DNA of 64,000 bases. Source: Clostridia bacterium (GTDB lineage Bacteria > Bacillota > Clostridia > Oscillospirales > CAG-272). Location: contig JAFTVG010000015.1 in the NCBI GenBank assembly GCA_017465885.1, positions 32,027 through 96,026 of the forward strand, in the 5' to 3' direction. The position numbers and the translations under genes were made by a program. The notes below the pieces were generated by a model. The model saw only the letters and a list, made by a program, of their open reading frames with translations. It ran no database searches and was not told where the DNA came from. Numbering within the stretch: the first letter of the stretch is position 1; each line of letters starts with the position of its first letter. This document shows, in pieces, positions 42,480 to 50,060 of the stretch.

Positions 42480-42619
42480 ATGCTTGGGCGTGTTGATAAA
42501 CCTCTTTGTAGAAGAAAACCGGGTTTTAAACCACCCATTCTTCCAAAGTTTTTGAGGGTTTCCTAAATGGGGGGTGGGGCAAGCCCCAAATAACTTTTTC
42601 GACAGACTGATGCTTGGGC
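42480..42619 (+). repeat. Direct repeats and hairpin in an intergenic stretch
   Basis: ATGCTTGGGC occurs at 42480-42489 and 42610-42619, both followed by similar RYRTNTTGAYA sequence, 130 bp apart. Between them lies GGGGC-AA-GCCCC (42578-42589) before an ACTTTTT run. The stretch between terminator and promoter has no coding signal and looks like a small insertion or duplicated end. Confidence 0.5.
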
Positions 42620-42624
42620 ACATA

Positions 42625-42653
42625 TTGACAGCGAGCAGTTTGTTTGCTATACT
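42625..42653 (+). promoter_or_regulatory. Promoter of the 42676 gene
   Basis: TTGACA (42625-42630), 17-bp spacer, TATACT (42648-42653). Confidence 0.85.
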
Positions 42654-42675
42654 GAGGGTGAAAGGTGGTGAAGGT

Positions 42676-43386
42676 ATGTATCCCTTTTTCAGTTTGGTAT
42701 GCAACGATCGGTTTCAGATCGGCTGCACGGGGCAGACGGTGTATCTGTTAGATAAAGAGGGCAGAGAGCTCGCTAAATTCAAGGATCTGACCTATGCCTA
42801 CGATTGTGCCATTTCTCCTTTGGGCGATCTGTTTGTGGTGGTGACCACCGAGGGGCGTATGGCAGTCTACTCCCTTGAAACCCGTTCTTTAATTAAGAAG
42901 TTTCGCTTTTTGAAAAAAGAGTGCGGTTGCAGTAAACACTTTTGCTTTTCGCCCGACGGTCTTGTATTTTATAGCATAGAAAACCACATAAACTCCTTGC
43001 GTACCGTCCTTTCGGTGTACGATGGGCGGGATTTTACCCTGAAAAAGAAGATTCTCGGAGACAATCCAAACCTCGTGCTGACTTCCCTTGAATATGACGA
43101 GCCCTCCGACACCGTTTTTCTTTTGGGCTATTTCAGGGATGAAAACAGCGGTGTCGCATCCCGCTTTTTCGTGGCAAAGCTGATAAACGACGAGCTCCGG
43201 GATCTGCTTTATATTTCCGAAAAAGAGCGTCACTTCTATGAAGGATATAAGGACCTTGAACGAAGGGGCTTTACCGAAAAGGCAAAGTGCTGGTCCTCAC
43301 TTGCTTACCATGGATATGATCTTGACACCATAAACCGGGCAGGGCACTCGCTCAAAAAGCTGTGGATGCACTATGCGGCGCAGTAA
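42676..43386 (+). CDS. Beta-propeller-like protein of unknown function
   Basis: 236 residues from ATG 42676 (AGGTGGTGAAGG upstream); the open frame extends back over the promoter, so earlier starts are excluded. Repeating strands such as CAISPLGDLFVVVTTEGRMAVYSLETRSL and FCFSPDGLVFYSIENH resemble WD40/YVTN-type blades, but only three or four blades are visible. The protein has no signal peptide. It is followed by another small orphan gene 25 bp on. Confidence 0.65.
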   Translation: MYPFFSLVCNDRFQIGCTGQTVYLLDKEGRELAKFKDLTYAYDCAISPLGDLFVVVTTEGRMAVYSLETRSLIKKFRFLKKECGCSKHFCFSPDGLVFYSIENHINSLRTVLSVYDGRDFTLKKKILGDNPNLVLTSLEYDEPSDTVFLLGYFRDENSGVASRFFVAKLINDELRDLLYISEKERHFYEGYKDLERRGFTEKAKCWSSLAYHGYDLDTINRAGHSLKKLWMHYAAQ

Positions 43387-43411
43387 ATGAATGGCACAAG
43401 AGGAGAAAAAT

Positions 43412-43891
43412 ATGAACCATCACAGCAACCGACTTGAAGATTTTGAGTTTCACGACAGCGAAATTACCTCTTTTGTCCTTGAGGGTGATCTTTTGAAAAT
43501 GGACGTACGGATGCTCAACGTCCACAAGGACGTGATAGATGGGTACGATACCGATATGGAGCTCGATGGGGCAAAGATCATTTTTCGGGGCTTTCGGCTT
43601 TTGAAGGTGGAAGAGCCTGCCCGTATGCGTTATTCTCAAAAGGGGGAGCTTGAAGAAACCGTTCCTTTAAAATCCTACGAAGGAAAAGAGGCACAGGCGC
43701 TTGTATTGTCCCGTTTTGAAGAGCGCTTTTGGGTGTACGCTTTGAGCTTTTTCGATTCTAATTGGGTGCTTGAAGGAAGCGTATGTAATCACTCATCTGA
43801 GGTTGTGAATATCTATTTCCAATTTGACGAAGCAGAGATCTCTTGGGACTCCTTTGCGGGTCTCGCGTGGTATGAGCAGCGTAAATCATAA
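43412..43891 (+). CDS. Small protein of unknown function
   Basis: 159 residues from ATG 43412 with AGAGGAG upstream. The N-terminus (LEDFEFHDSEITSFVLEGDLLKM) and the acidic, beta-rich body recall small clostridial proteins of immunity or unknown function, but I cannot assign a family. It shares a transcript with the upstream propeller-like gene and ends at a strong terminator. Confidence 0.65.
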   Translation: MNHHSNRLEDFEFHDSEITSFVLEGDLLKMDVRMLNVHKDVIDGYDTDMELDGAKIIFRGFRLLKVEEPARMRYSQKGELEETVPLKSYEGKEAQALVLSRFEERFWVYALSFFDSNWVLEGSVCNHSSEVVNIYFQFDEAEISWDSFAGLAWYEQRKS

Positions 43892-43898
43892 TCTTCAA

Positions 43899-43934
43899 AG
43901 ATCTGCGGGATTGCCCTTCCTGCAGATCTTTTTT
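43899..43934 (+). terminator. Terminator before nusB
   Basis: AGATCTGC (43899-43906) / GCAGATCT (43922-43929) then TTTTTTG. Confidence 0.85.
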
Positions 43935-43978
43935 GCGCCTGTATAGAAGGAAAAACGCCTTTGGCGGCAAATCCTCCC

Positions 43979-44007
43979 TTGACATCCGTCTGCCTTTCTG
44001 CTATAAT
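43979..44007 (+). promoter_or_regulatory. Perfect consensus promoter of nusB-xseB
   Basis: TTGACA (43979-43984), 17-bp spacer, TATAAT (44002-44007). The 80-nt leader contains the palindrome CGCCCCGGGGCG near 44062. Confidence 0.92.
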
Positions 44008-44085
44008 GTAAAAAGAATATTTTTGACTGTAAGTGCCTGCTTTGCGCACGAGAAGAAAGGAACGCCCCGGGGCGGAAACACGATT

Positions 44086-44499
44086 ATGGCAATGACGAGA
44101 CGGGAAGCAAGAGAACTGGCATTCACCCTTCTTTTTGAAATGACCTTCGATATGGAAAAAGAGCCGATGCTCCTTTATCTGCAGGAGCTGGAGGCGCGCG
44201 GCTTTGAGGACAACGACTACGTGAAGAGCGTGGTGGTGGGATGTCACGAAAAGAGAGAGGAATTGGACACCCTTATCGAGAAGTACAGCAACGGCTGGAA
44301 GGTCAAGCGTATTTCCCGCGTATCCCTTGCCATTATGCGGCTGTGCATCTACGAGATGCTGTATATGCCCGACATTCCCTATAACGTATCCATCAACGAG
44401 GCGGTAGAGCTTTGTAAATCCTACAACGATGAAAAAGCCCCCGCTTTCGTCAACGGCATTTTGAACACCGTTGCCGACAAGGAGGGCTTAAAGAACTGA
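44086..44499 (+). CDS. nusB: Transcription antitermination protein NusB
   Basis: 137 residues from ATG 44086; the frame runs open to 43933, upstream of the promoter, so longer forms are excluded. The family core REARELAFTLLFEM and the C-terminal YMPDIPYNVSINEAVELCK are clear. NusB with NusE binds boxA RNA and promotes rRNA transcription. The ribosome site is weak. Its stop codon overlaps the start of the next gene by one base. Confidence 0.95.
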   Translation: MAMTRREARELAFTLLFEMTFDMEKEPMLLYLQELEARGFEDNDYVKSVVVGCHEKREELDTLIEKYSNGWKVKRISRVSLAIMRLCIYEMLYMPDIPYNVSINEAVELCKSYNDEKAPAFVNGILNTVADKEGLKN

Positions 44500-45422
44500 T
44501 GTCTTTTCTCGGAATCGATACCAGCAACTACACCACCTCTCTTTCCCTTGTAAGAGAGGGCAGGGTGGTTTGCAATTTGAAGAAAAGCGTATACGTTGCA
44601 GAGCATCAACGGGGCGTGCGCCAGAGCGACGCCCTTTTTTGCCACGTAAAAAACCTGCCCATTCTGATGGAGGAGCTGGGGCAGATCGACGATCTGGAGG
44701 CAATCGGCTACTCTTCAAGACCCAGGGACGTGGAGGGCTCCTATATGCCCTGCTTTTTGGCAGGCGAGCTTGTTGCCCGATCTCTTTCGGCAAACAGAGG
44801 TCTGCCCGTTTATCCCTTTTCCCATCAGGCGGGTCATATCCGCGCCGCCCTTTATTCAGCGGGAGCGCTCCATCTTGTGGGAAAGGAATTTCTTGCCTTT
44901 CACGTGTCGGGGGGCACCACCGAGCTTTTATACTGCAGGGGCGAGGAGATCACCCTCGTTGGCGGCACAGAGGATCTGACGGCAGGTCAGGCAATTGACC
45001 GCATCGGCGTGAAAATGGGGCTTGCCTTCCCCTGCGGCGCCGCCCTTGAGGAGCTTGCAAAGGGTGTGACGCCCGAAAAGGCAAGGGTGTGCGTAAAGGA
45101 TCTTTCCTGCAATCTTTCGGGTCTTGAAAATAAGGCGCAGAAGATGGCAGAGCAGGGCAGAAGCAAGGAGGAAATTGCCGCATTTACCATAGAATTCGTC
45201 AGAAAGACCCTGGAAAAGCTCACCGAAAACGCCTTTTTGCGTTACGGCAGACTGCCCGTTTTATACGCGGGCGGGGTGATGAGCTGCTCCATCATCAAAA
45301 AAGACTTCGAAGAGCGCTTCGGCGGATATTTTGCAAAGCCCTCCTTTTCGGCGGACAACGCCTGCGGCACGGCGCTCCTTTGTATGGAAGCCCACGGCAA
45401 GAGGAGGGAGGAAGCAAGGTGA
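44499..45422 (+). CDS. TsaD-like (M22/Kae1-family) paralogue
   Basis: 307 residues of the ASKHA-type M22 fold, starting FLGIDTSNYTTSLSLV. The first metal-binding pair HQAGH (109-113) is kept, but the second canonical SGGHT becomes SGGTTE (137-142). Real TsaD proteins are about 340 residues and make the t6A tRNA modification with TsaB/E; this one is shorter and differently placed, so it is a paralogue of unknown activity. It overlaps nusB by 1 bp (TGATG) and xseA by 4 bp. Confidence 0.8.
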   Translation: MSFLGIDTSNYTTSLSLVREGRVVCNLKKSVYVAEHQRGVRQSDALFCHVKNLPILMEELGQIDDLEAIGYSSRPRDVEGSYMPCFLAGELVARSLSANRGLPVYPFSHQAGHIRAALYSAGALHLVGKEFLAFHVSGGTTELLYCRGEEITLVGGTEDLTAGQAIDRIGVKMGLAFPCGAALEELAKGVTPEKARVCVKDLSCNLSGLENKAQKMAEQGRSKEEIAAFTIEFVRKTLEKLTENAFLRYGRLPVLYAGGVMSCSIIKKDFEERFGGYFAKPSFSADNACGTALLCMEAHGKRREEAR

Positions 45423-46648
45423 ACGGTTACACGGGCGAGCGGATCTTAACGGTATCCCAGTTTAACGCCGTTTCCAAGATGGTTCTTGAAAACGAGCCCC
45501 TTTTAAAGGGCGTGACCTTAACGGGTGAGCTTTCGGGAGTAAAAAGATATCCCTCGGGGCATATTTATTTTACCTTAAAGGACGAAAGCGCCTCCCTTTC
45601 CTGCGTGATGTTCTCGTCAAGTGCCGCCACCCTGCGCTTTGCACCTGCCGACGGAATGCAGGTCAAGCTAAAGGGCGGTGCCACCGTTTACGAGCGGGAC
45701 GGACGCTATCAGTTTATCGCCCGCAGTATGGAAAGCGACGGCGCGGGCGGACTTTTTGCCGCCTATGAAAAACTCAAAAACAAGCTTGAAAAGCAGGGGC
45801 TTTTTGATGAGCGAAGAAAAAAGGCGATCCCCTCTTTCCCCCGCCGCATCGGCGTGATCACCTCGCCCTCGGGCGCGGCGTTTCACGATATCTTAAACGT
45901 AACGGCAAGACGCTTTCCTATAGCCGACGTCCTGCTTTATCCCGCCTCGGTTCAGGGCGGTGAGGCGCCCGGGGAGCTGCGGGCAGGTGTGCGCTATTTT
46001 CATATGATGAGAAACGTGGACGTGATCATCATCGGCAGAGGGGGCGGCTCCATGGAGGATCTGTGGGCGTTTAACGACGAGGCGCTGGCAAGAGATCTGT
46101 TTCTTTGTCCCATACCCATCATTTCGGCGGTGGGGCACGAAACCGACTTCACCATCTGCGATTTTGTGGCAGACAAGCGCGCTCCCACCCCTTCGGCGGC
46201 GGCAGAGCTTGCCGTACCCGATATAGAGGCGCTCAAGGGGGGACTTTTTGATCTTGGCAGAAGAATGGAGGGCGGACTTTTGGCAGAGCTTTCTAAAAAA
46301 GAAGAGGCACTTGCCCGTCTTGGGGAGAGCCGTGCCTTGACCGACCGCAATACGGCGATTGACGCCAAGGGGCGCACCCTATTTGAGCTTTCCCGCCGCT
46401 TTGACAGAGGTGCGGAGGGTCTGCTTTCAAAAAAGAGCCATCTGCTTGAAAAAACGGCAGGCTCGATGGTCGCCTTGAATCCCATGGCGATCCTGGCGCG
46501 GGGCTACTCGGCGGTCTTTGACGAGCAGAGCCGCGTGGTGCGCTCGGCAGCTCAGCTTGCCTCGGGACAGAGCGTCAGCCTGCGCTTTTTTGACGGCAAC
46601 GCAGAGGCAAGGATTACCCATATCACAAGAAATGAGGAAGAACAGTGA
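45419..46648 (+). CDS. xseA: Exodeoxyribonuclease VII large subunit
   Basis: 409 residues from GTG 45419, supported by GGGAGGAAG. The N-terminal OB fold (VTLTGELSGVKRYPSGHIYFTLKD) is followed by the conserved catalytic region RIGVITSPSGAAFHDIL and VIIIGRGGGSMEDLWAFNDE, plus PTPSAAAELAVPD. With XseB it degrades single-stranded DNA in both directions. xseB overlaps its 3' end. Confidence 0.96.
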   Translation: MNGYTGERILTVSQFNAVSKMVLENEPLLKGVTLTGELSGVKRYPSGHIYFTLKDESASLSCVMFSSSAATLRFAPADGMQVKLKGGATVYERDGRYQFIARSMESDGAGGLFAAYEKLKNKLEKQGLFDERRKKAIPSFPRRIGVITSPSGAAFHDILNVTARRFPIADVLLYPASVQGGEAPGELRAGVRYFHMMRNVDVIIIGRGGGSMEDLWAFNDEALARDLFLCPIPIISAVGHETDFTICDFVADKRAPTPSAAAELAVPDIEALKGGLFDLGRRMEGGLLAELSKKEEALARLGESRALTDRNTAIDAKGRTLFELSRRFDRGAEGLLSKKSHLLEKTAGSMVALNPMAILARGYSAVFDEQSRVVRSAAQLASGQSVSLRFFDGNAEARITHITRNEEEQ

Positions 46649-46884
46649 TGAAAGATAAAAAATTGACGGAGCAGCTGTCCTTTGAAGAGGCAATGGCACG
46701 GCTTGAAGAGATCGTTTCCGCCCTTGAAAAGGGGGAGGCGACCCTTGACGAGATGCTTTCCCTTTATGAGGAGGGCAGTGCGTTAATGCGCCGTGCGGGC
46801 GGACTGCTGGAGCAGGCAAAGCGCAAGGTGGAGATGGTCAAGGGAAATGAGACGGTCCCCTTTGATGGAGGAGCGCAGGCTTGA
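46645..46884 (+). CDS. xseB: Exodeoxyribonuclease VII small subunit
   Basis: 79 residues, family size. LSFEEAMARLEEIVSALEKGEATLDEML and LYEEGSALMRRAGGLLEQAKRKVE are diagnostic; several small subunits bind each XseA. The start is one of two adjacent ATG codons overlapping the xseA stop. The next gene starts inside its end, so translation is coupled. Confidence 0.95.
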   Translation: MMKDKKLTEQLSFEEAMARLEEIVSALEKGEATLDEMLSLYEEGSALMRRAGGLLEQAKRKVEMVKGNETVPFDGGAQA

Positions 46885-48458
46885 GTATTACCCGATTTGA
46901 AGTAAAGAAGGCAGGAGTTTCCCTTGCTTTTGCGGGCATTCTTGCGGTTTTGATCCTCTTTTTTGCCCTTTTGCCCACACACGGCGAAGAGGAGCAGGCA
47001 AGAGATCTGACTTCATCGGTAAAGATCAGCGGTCTGAACTTTTCGCAAAAGGAGCGGCTGACCGACGGCAAGGCAGAACGGGGCTCCTCTTGTACGGAAG
47101 AGGGCGGTAAGCTTAATATCACGGCAAGCGAGGAGATCGGCGGGCTTTATATCCGCTTCAACGAGCTGTCAGACGACTATACCGCAAAGATCGCGGGAAA
47201 AAGCGTCACCTGCGGTAAGGAACGCTTTTTACATGAATGGATCGACGTAAAAAAGCTTTTAGGCGACACCAAGGCGCTCAGTCTCTGCTTTCACGGAAGG
47301 GCGGACATTGCCGAGATCACCGTTTTCTCAAAGGGCGCACGCCCCGACCGGGTGCAGATCTGGAAGCCCACCTTAAACAAAGCGGATTTGTTGCTTTTTT
47401 CTGCCCATTCTGACGACGATCAGCTCTTTTTTGCGGGTGTGATCCCCAAATACTGCGCCGCAGGCTACGACGTGCAGGTTGCTTTTTTGACGATGCACCC
47501 CGAAAATCCCTGCCGCAGACACGAGCTGCTTGACGGACTTTGGGCGGCGGGCTGCAAAAACTATCCCGTGATGGGCGAATTTGCCGACTTTCGCATTGAT
47601 GATCTTCAGGACACCCTCACCGAATACGAGGCAAGAGGGGTATCCCTTGAAGCCCTGCAGGGCTTCATCGTGGAAACCACAAGGAAAACAAGACCTCTCG
47701 TGGTGGTCTCCCACGATCCCGAGGGCGAATACGGCCACGGAATGCACAGACTCCTTTCAAAGCTGATCAGAGAGCAGATCCCCTTGACGGGCGATCCCGA
47801 AAGCTTTCCTCAGTCTGCCCACGATCACGGCACCTGGCAGGTGCAAAAGACCTATCTGCATCTCTATGGCAAAAACAAGATCGTGCTGGATATCGATACG
47901 CCTCTGCCTTATTTCGGCGGCAAGACGGCGTTTCAGGTTTCGCAGCAATCCTTTTTGAACTGCCATCACTCTCAGCACGGCGGATGGTATTTTACCTGGC
48001 AGCAGGGGACGGCTCAAAAGCCCGTCACCTCCTCAAAGCAGCTAAAGGACTATAACCCCGCCCATTACGGCCTATACGATAGCGCTGTGGGTGCGGACAA
48101 GGGACAAAACGACTTCTTTGAAAATCTCCTCTCCCACCGTCAGCAGGAGGAAAAGCTGAAAATGGACGAGGCGGCGATCCTGAAGGAAAAGGAAGCGCTG
48201 GCGCAAAAGACCGCCGAGGAGTTAAAAAAGACCAAGAGCGAGCTTGCTTTAAAGACCGAGGAGGCAGAGGAGCTTGAAGCAAGGCTTGCCTTTCAAAAGA
48301 AAGAGCAGCAGCGGTTAGAAGAGGAGCGTCAGGCGCTTTCCGATCTTGCCGAGGAGCAGAGAAGAAGGGGAGCCGTCGGTACGGGCCTTGCCCTGATTTT
48401 TGCCTCACTTGCCACCCTTTTTGGCGGAATTCTACTGTTTAAAAGAGGGAAAAAATAG
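46881..48458 (+). CDS. Membrane-anchored PIG-L-family deacetylase
   Basis: 525 residues starting at TTG 46881, with GGAGGAG upstream. One N-terminal membrane helix (about 10-32) is followed by a galactose-binding-like beta region, then a PIG-L domain with LFSAHSDDDQLFF (His176, Asp178, Asp179 metal ligands) and VVSHDPEGEYGHGMH. A long coiled coil (about 425-500) precedes a second C-terminal helix. PIG-L enzymes remove acetyl groups from N-acetylglucosamine-containing glycans; an extracellular orientation is likely. Two membrane anchors and a coiled coil on a PIG-L domain are unusual. It overlaps xseB. Confidence 0.85.
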   Translation: MSITRFEVKKAGVSLAFAGILAVLILFFALLPTHGEEEQARDLTSSVKISGLNFSQKERLTDGKAERGSSCTEEGGKLNITASEEIGGLYIRFNELSDDYTAKIAGKSVTCGKERFLHEWIDVKKLLGDTKALSLCFHGRADIAEITVFSKGARPDRVQIWKPTLNKADLLLFSAHSDDDQLFFAGVIPKYCAAGYDVQVAFLTMHPENPCRRHELLDGLWAAGCKNYPVMGEFADFRIDDLQDTLTEYEARGVSLEALQGFIVETTRKTRPLVVVSHDPEGEYGHGMHRLLSKLIREQIPLTGDPESFPQSAHDHGTWQVQKTYLHLYGKNKIVLDIDTPLPYFGGKTAFQVSQQSFLNCHHSQHGGWYFTWQQGTAQKPVTSSKQLKDYNPAHYGLYDSAVGADKGQNDFFENLLSHRQQEEKLKMDEAAILKEKEALAQKTAEELKKTKSELALKTEEAEELEARLAFQKKEQQRLEEERQALSDLAEEQRRRGAVGTGLALIFASLATLFGGILLFKRGKK

Positions 48459-48478
48459 GATATTGTCCTTTTGACCCC

Positions 48479-48507
48479 TTGACAAAAGGGGAAAAAAAGT
48501 GTATATT
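48479..48507 (+). promoter_or_regulatory. Promoter of rnpB
   Basis: TTGACA (48479-48484), 17-bp spacer, TATATT (48502-48507); the RNA begins about 7 bp downstream. Confidence 0.88.
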
Positions 48508-48511
48508 GTTT

Positions 48512-48890
48512 TTAACCGAGTTGTGCATTCGCGTAGTATTGCGCCGAAAGGTATTACTATGAGGAAAGTCCGGGCTTCGCAGGGCAGGATAACGGATAAC
48601 GTCCGCCGAAGGCGACTTCAGGGAAAGTGCAACAGAAATAAACCGCCTGCATTGCAGGTAAGGATGGAAAGGCGAGGTAAGAGCTCACCGGCGCGTCGGT
48701 AACGCCGCGCAAATGTAAACCCTATCCGAAGCAACACCGTATGCGGACGCCGCAAGGCAGGTTTGCCCGACCCTTGTCCGCGGGTGGCACATGGTACCCA
48801 ACCCATGGAGCGTTACGGTAACGTAACGTCAAAGATAGATGAATGCAGCCCCGCAAGGGGAACAGAACCCGGCTTACAGACTCGGTTGTT
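48512..48890 (+). ncRNA. rnpB: RNase P RNA
   Basis: The conserved core is unmistakable: GAGGAAAGTCCGGGCTTC, AGGGAAAGTGCAACAGAAA, GGTAAGAGCTCACCGG and, near the end, AGATAGATGA and ACAGAACCCGGCTTACAG. AACCGAGT (48514-48521) pairs with ACTCGGTT (48880-48887) to form helix P1, and TGTTTTT follows as the release signal. This RNA is the catalytic part of the enzyme that matures tRNA 5' ends. The layout looks like type A, but the class should be confirmed by folding. Confidence 0.97.
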
Positions 48891-48951
48891 TTTAAAAGCT
48901 CAGGCGTTGCGCTCGGCGCGGCGCCTTCTTTACTTTAAAAAGGAGAATGAG

Positions 48952-49935
48952 ATGGAAGAGATCCTTTCTTTTAAAGACAAATTGCTCCTTGCCCCTATGG
49001 CAGGCGCCACAGACTACGCTTTCCGTAAGCTGTGCATCGGATGGGGGGCAGATTATACCGTCAGTGAGATGGTTTCGGCAAAGGCACTGTGCTATGAAGA
49101 CGCCAAAACAGCGGTGCTTGCCCGCATCAGAAGCGAAGAGCATCCCATAGCCATCCAGATCTTCGGCTCCGACCCCGAACCCATGGCAAGGGCGGCAAAG
49201 ATGCTGGCAACGGGCAGCTATAAGGGGTGCGTCAGCGAGATCGCTCCGGTGGCGATCGATATCAATATGGGATGTCCTGTGCACAAGATCGTTTCAAACG
49301 GGGAGGGAAGTGCGCTGATGAAGGACCCTATAAGAGCATACGAGATCATGTGCGCGGTGAAGGAGGGCTCGCCCATCCCCGTCACCGTCAAGATCCGCGC
49401 GGGCTTTGATAAAAATCATATCTGCGCCCCCCAATATGCCGAGATGGCAGAGCGGGCAGGGCTTGCGGCGGTGTGTATACACGGCAGGACCAGAGAGCAG
49501 ATGTACGCTCCGCCGGTGGATTTAGAGATCATCAAGCAGACCGTTTCGGCAGTCAGCATCCCCGTGATCGGAAACGGGGAGATCATGTCGGTGGACGATG
49601 CGCTGAAAATGAAGGACTATACGGGATGCTCCTCGCTGATGATCGCAAGAGGAGCACTGGGAAATCCCTTCCTCTTTGCACAGATCAAGGACGCCCTTGA
49701 AGGGAAAGAGATCAGAGAGATCGGATATAAAGAGCGCATCGCAACGGCAATGAGCCATCTTGACCTGCTCATTGCGGATAAGGGGCAGCGAACGGGACTG
49801 CTGGAGGCGCGTAAGCACATCGCTTGGTACATCAAGGGGATGCCCGGAGCTCCCGCCGTCAGGGACAGAGTCAACCGCACGGAGGATTATGAAACCATGC
49901 GGGCGATCCTGCAGGAGCAGCTTGGTCGTTCATAA
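48952..49935 (+). CDS. dusB: tRNA-dihydrouridine synthase
   Basis: 327 residues from ATG 48952 with AAGGAG upstream; the frame runs open back into rnpB, which is not coding. FMN barrel with LAPMAGATDYAFRKLC, catalytic Cys108 in DINMGCPVHKI, and HGRTREQMY. It reduces uridines in the D loop of tRNA. Its position directly behind the RNase P RNA gives two tRNA maturation functions in a row. Confidence 0.95.
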   Translation: MEEILSFKDKLLLAPMAGATDYAFRKLCIGWGADYTVSEMVSAKALCYEDAKTAVLARIRSEEHPIAIQIFGSDPEPMARAAKMLATGSYKGCVSEIAPVAIDINMGCPVHKIVSNGEGSALMKDPIRAYEIMCAVKEGSPIPVTVKIRAGFDKNHICAPQYAEMAERAGLAAVCIHGRTREQMYAPPVDLEIIKQTVSAVSIPVIGNGEIMSVDDALKMKDYTGCSSLMIARGALGNPFLFAQIKDALEGKEIREIGYKERIATAMSHLDLLIADKGQRTGLLEARKHIAWYIKGMPGAPAVRDRVNRTEDYETMRAILQEQLGRS

Positions 49936-49963
49936 ATTGTTTACAACTACCGATGGCACTCTC

Positions 49964-49992
49964 TTGACAGCGCTTTGAAAAAAATGTATAAT
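49964..49992 (+). promoter_or_regulatory. Perfect consensus promoter of the C1-peptidase lipoprotein
   Basis: TTGACA (49964-49969), 17-bp spacer, TATAAT (49987-49992). Predicted start near 49999 excludes the ATG at 49998 as start codon and supports 50061. Confidence 0.92.
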
Positions 49993-50060
49993 AGCCTATG
50001 AGGGATCGCCTCGCAATGTCCAAAGAAAGGAAGGCTTTTTATAAGCCAAGGATCAAAAGA

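Noticed and set aside
48763..48951. Longer N-terminus of the dihydrouridine synthase
   Set aside because: The open frame runs through the 3' domain of the RNase P RNA; the ATG at 48952 has a good ribosome site and the family N-terminus.
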